DNA of 10,552 nucleotides from Cephalothrix spiralis. Lineage: Eukaryota > Nemertea > Palaeonemertea > Archinemertea > Cephalotrichidae. The position numbers and the translations under genes are program-made. The stretch covers positions 1 to 10,552 of the forward strand of contig JAUCNG010400807.1 of NCBI GenBank assembly GCA_032353305.1, in the 5' to 3' direction. Below the pieces are notes generated by a model, which worked only from the letters and a program-made list of their open reading frames with translations, did not search any database and was not told the origin of the DNA. Of this stretch, positions 8,669 through 10,552 are shown piece by piece; positions within the stretch are counted from its first letter, which is position 1; every line of letters starts with the position of its first letter.

Positions 8669-9288
8669 CTCCTAGCGGCGTAAATATGAACAATAAAAAA
8701 AAACGCCTAACATATCCTAATGTTTATTTTCGATAAGCTATCGTTTGAAACCAATCGCAACACTCTGCGATCATTTTTAACTTTCACCATTATACTAAAT
8801 TGACCGAAAATATTAACTTTAGCGAAAAACGTTTGGAGTCTTAGAATTTTATAAGCTATCCAATTAAAAAACCGCGACTCTCTACAACGACTTTTGATTT
8901 TTTGACCTGTAGCGTCGGAAATATTAACTTTAGTAGCGAAAAATGGTTTTCCCATTGGAGTCATAGAATTTCATAAGCTATCCAATAAAAAAAAACGTTA
9001 CTCTCTCGACGATTTGAATTTTTGACCTTCTTGACCTTTGCATTTGAACTCTCCTAGCGGCGTAAATATGAACTATAAAAAAAACGCCTAACATATCCTA
9101 ATGTTTATTTTCGATAAGCTATCGTCTGAAACCAATCGCAACACTCTGCGATCATTTTTAACTTTCACCATAATACTAAATTGACCGAAAATATTAACTT
9201 TAGCGAAAAACGTTTGGAGCCTTAGAATTTCATAAGCTATCCAATTAAAAAACCGCGACTCTCTACAACGACTTTGATTTTTTGACCT
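8669..9288. repeat. Tandem array: two full units of about 240 bp around a half unit
   Basis: Unit 1 (8669-8908) and unit 2 (9051-9288) both begin CTCCTAGCGGCGTAAATATG and end TTTTTTGACCT, and differ at only a few positions and homopolymer lengths; their starts are 382 bp apart. Between them, 8915-9028 is a more diverged copy of the second half only, also ending TTTTTGACCT. The two halves of each unit share the features ATAAGCTATC, CAAT, ACTCT and CGA in the same order, so the unit looks like a dimer of a monomer of about 120 bp. Long open frames on the minus strand are a by-product of the duplication. Confidence 0.85.
9023..9037 (-). promoter_or_regulatory. Two AGGTCA half-sites spaced by 3 (DR3-like)
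   Basis: The minus strand reads AGGTCA-AGA-AGGTCA, the form bound by some nuclear receptors as a DR3 element. More AGGTCA half-sites lie at 8903-8908, 9283-9288 and 9304-9309. They sit in or beside the repeat array, so they may be there only as repeat sequence. No function is shown. Confidence 0.3.
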
Positions 9289-9592
9289 CGACCTCCGGGC
9301 CAAAGGTCATAGTTCGGCCCCTAATTGAGATTTTGCTGATTGTACTATTGTAGCCCATGGTCTAATGAAGCTTTCCATATAAGTTGCATTAAGCTGGGAT
9401 CAAAACTCTATGAGGAGATAGATTTGGCCCTAAGGACCCAAAAAATGCCAAAAATGAGGTTTTTGGCCCATTAAGCCGACCCAAATGCTCCGATCGAAAA
9501 ACGGTTACAAAACAGTTCCTTATAATGGGCTCGGACACATGTAAAAAAAATTTCAAGCAAATAGATAAATGCTAACTAATTTTTGGTAGGCC

Positions 9593-10019
9593 TACGGATG
9601 ATAGGTTTAGGTCAAAACCAATAAATCAAAACCAGCACAATGAAATTAATCTTTTTAATTTTTTTGCAGAGAAAAAGTGATTTAGGGTTTAATTTCATTT
9701 TCATATTCATGAACAGAATATAGGATATAGGATATTAAAATTCGGACCTTTTCGATAATGATCGATAATAGGATGAATCTATTTGATCGCATAAAGGTCC
9801 GACTTTATAATTTGACCACAATTTACTTGATTTATTTGGACTATACTAAAAAACTCATATAATATATATTTACGATAAAAATTAATGGCATATGTCGAAA
9901 AAGTCAACATTTTTACAATTAACTTACGTTCCCATTTTGTGGCAAAAATCGCCACAAAAAAAAATCACACCCACCAAGGACCCGACCCTTCTATGTTTGA
10001 CATAAATCTATCATCCGTA
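9593..10019. mobile_element. Possible small non-autonomous element bounded by a 26-bp inverted repeat
   Basis: The plus strand at 9593-9618 starts TACGGATGATAGGTTTAG. The minus strand of 9994-10019 starts TACGGATGATAGATTTAT, giving 23 of 26 matches. The 427-bp interval has no coding capacity and contains two inner dyads: TCGGACCTTT (9742-9751) with AAAGGTCCGA (9793-9802), and TTTTGTGGC (9935-9943) with GCCACAAAA (9951-9959). No target-site duplication is obvious, so it could also be two inverted copies of a dispersed repeat. Confidence 0.4.
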
Positions 10020-10111
10020 CCCAAACATTTTTCAAATGGGCAATTTTGGGGGTACTTTAATGGTAGCATCTAATCGAAGGCCTAAGCTGTCCTAATCAAA
10101 TTTAGGAATAA

Positions 10112-10165
10112 TTTAATTATTTATTTATAAACTTTAGAAATAAAGTTTATAAATTAATAATTAAA
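10112..10165. repeat. AT-rich hairpin with 24-bp arms
   Basis: The arm 10112-10135 pairs with 10142-10165 with a single mismatch and a 6-nt loop; two further A-T pairs extend the stem outward. A second, GC-rich hairpin (GGGCTC 10201-10206 with GAGCCC 10213-10218) lies just downstream. Confidence 0.9.
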
Positions 10166-10552
10166 TTGGTGAAATAGAGTTATCGGTGATCATTGATAAA
10201 GGGCTCAATGACGAGCCCCTTAGTTTTATTTGGGAATACTAGTGACACCTTTTAGCAATATTATGAACTACATTCTATAACAATACCATTATATGACTAC
10301 ATCGGGATAAACTGGCAGTAGAAGGGACCGAAAATAATTGTTTTAAGACTCTCGTATTTTTTCCTGCACTCCTGAACTCATTATCCTTGAAAAATGATCT
10401 GGATTCTAAATAATAGCAGTCATCATAAGAAAAAGTTAAAACCTTACATTACAACAAAGTGACCCTGCGATGTATCATTTTTTGGTTTGCCTCTAATCCG
10501 CAAATAATGGGGTGGCGCTATACAATGAGTGCGGGTTTCGCATACCGGCAGA

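Larger units (their letters stand above)
7834..10552. other. Upstream intron or 5' flank, repeat-rich, no gene seen
   Basis: This 2.7-kb stretch lies 5' of the first exon I can place. I found no convincing exon, promoter, tRNA or transposase frame in it. It holds the microsatellite, G-tract, tandem array, inverted-repeat pair and hairpins listed separately. A GTAAGT-like donor on the minus strand near 9923-9928 has no usable acceptor and open frame in front of it. The stretch is presumed to be an intron, because the protein still lacks a signal peptide. Confidence 0.55.

Noticed and set aside
8707-9303. Two similar minus-strand open frames (85 and 71 codons) as a repeated small gene
   Set aside because: They are copies of the tandem repeat. 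Among the few differences between the two units, silent and amino-acid-changing ones are about equal, and the middle copy does not keep the frame.
9880-10073. Plus-strand open frame of 62 codons as a gene
   Set aside because: It spans the inner hairpin and the right inverted repeat, is low-complexity, and has no recognisable domain.
10201-10230. GC stem followed by T-rich sequence as a rho-independent terminator
   Set aside because: The window is eukaryotic and no gene ends here; it is treated as a plain hairpin.
7490-10530. GGGTGGCGC motif near 7500 (minus) and 10510 (plus) as terminal repeats of a 3-kb element
   Set aside because: Similarity is limited to about ten bases plus loose CCCGC/GCGGG matches; too weak to support an element.

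Overview
The window is eukaryotic, from an animal and most likely an invertebrate. It is AT-rich, its introns have canonical GT...AG ends, and its one gene encodes a secreted or surface protein with Ig domains and a GCC2/GCC3 (ephrin-receptor-like) cysteine module. A lophotrochozoan such as a bivalve mollusc is my guess from the style of gene and repeats. The sequence does not prove it.

There is one gene, read on the minus strand, with neither end in the window. I assemble four coding exons, in transcript order: 7833-7692 (142 bp), 5981-2133 (3849 bp), 980-846 (135 bp) and 83-37 (47 bp). The large and the 135-bp exons are secure. The 142-bp and 47-bp exons are inferred from strong splice signals and matching reading phase. 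Together they give 4173 nt, exactly 1391 codons, open throughout. The three introns between them (phase 1 each) are 1710, 1152 and 762 bp. No signal-peptide exon, promoter, stop or poly(A) site was found, so both protein ends lie outside.

The giant exon holds most of the interest. In order it encodes an N-terminal coiled-coil-like helical region, a beta-rich domain I do not recognise, and two heptad-repeat helices of 77 residues each joined by a cysteine-rich linker (a probable helical hairpin). Next come a short beta segment, two furin-type sites about 15 residues apart, a heavily N-glycosylated helical region, two I-set Ig domains and an unrecognised alpha/beta segment. The exon ends on the first cysteines of the GCC2/GCC3 module, which the 135-bp exon completes. 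The likely product is a large secreted or surface glycoprotein, possibly cleaved into a helical N-terminal part and a glycosylated Ig-bearing C-terminal part. I do not recognise this domain combination as a named family.

The remainder is intronic or 5'-flanking DNA with no other convincing gene. It carries repeat structure: a direct repeat (141-234), a string of four hairpins (339-446), a GAA microsatellite (7938-7963), a G11 tract with TCCCG repeats (8351-8445), a tandem array (8669-9288), an inverted-repeat pair that could bound a small non-autonomous element (9593-10019), and a long AT-rich hairpin (10112-10165).
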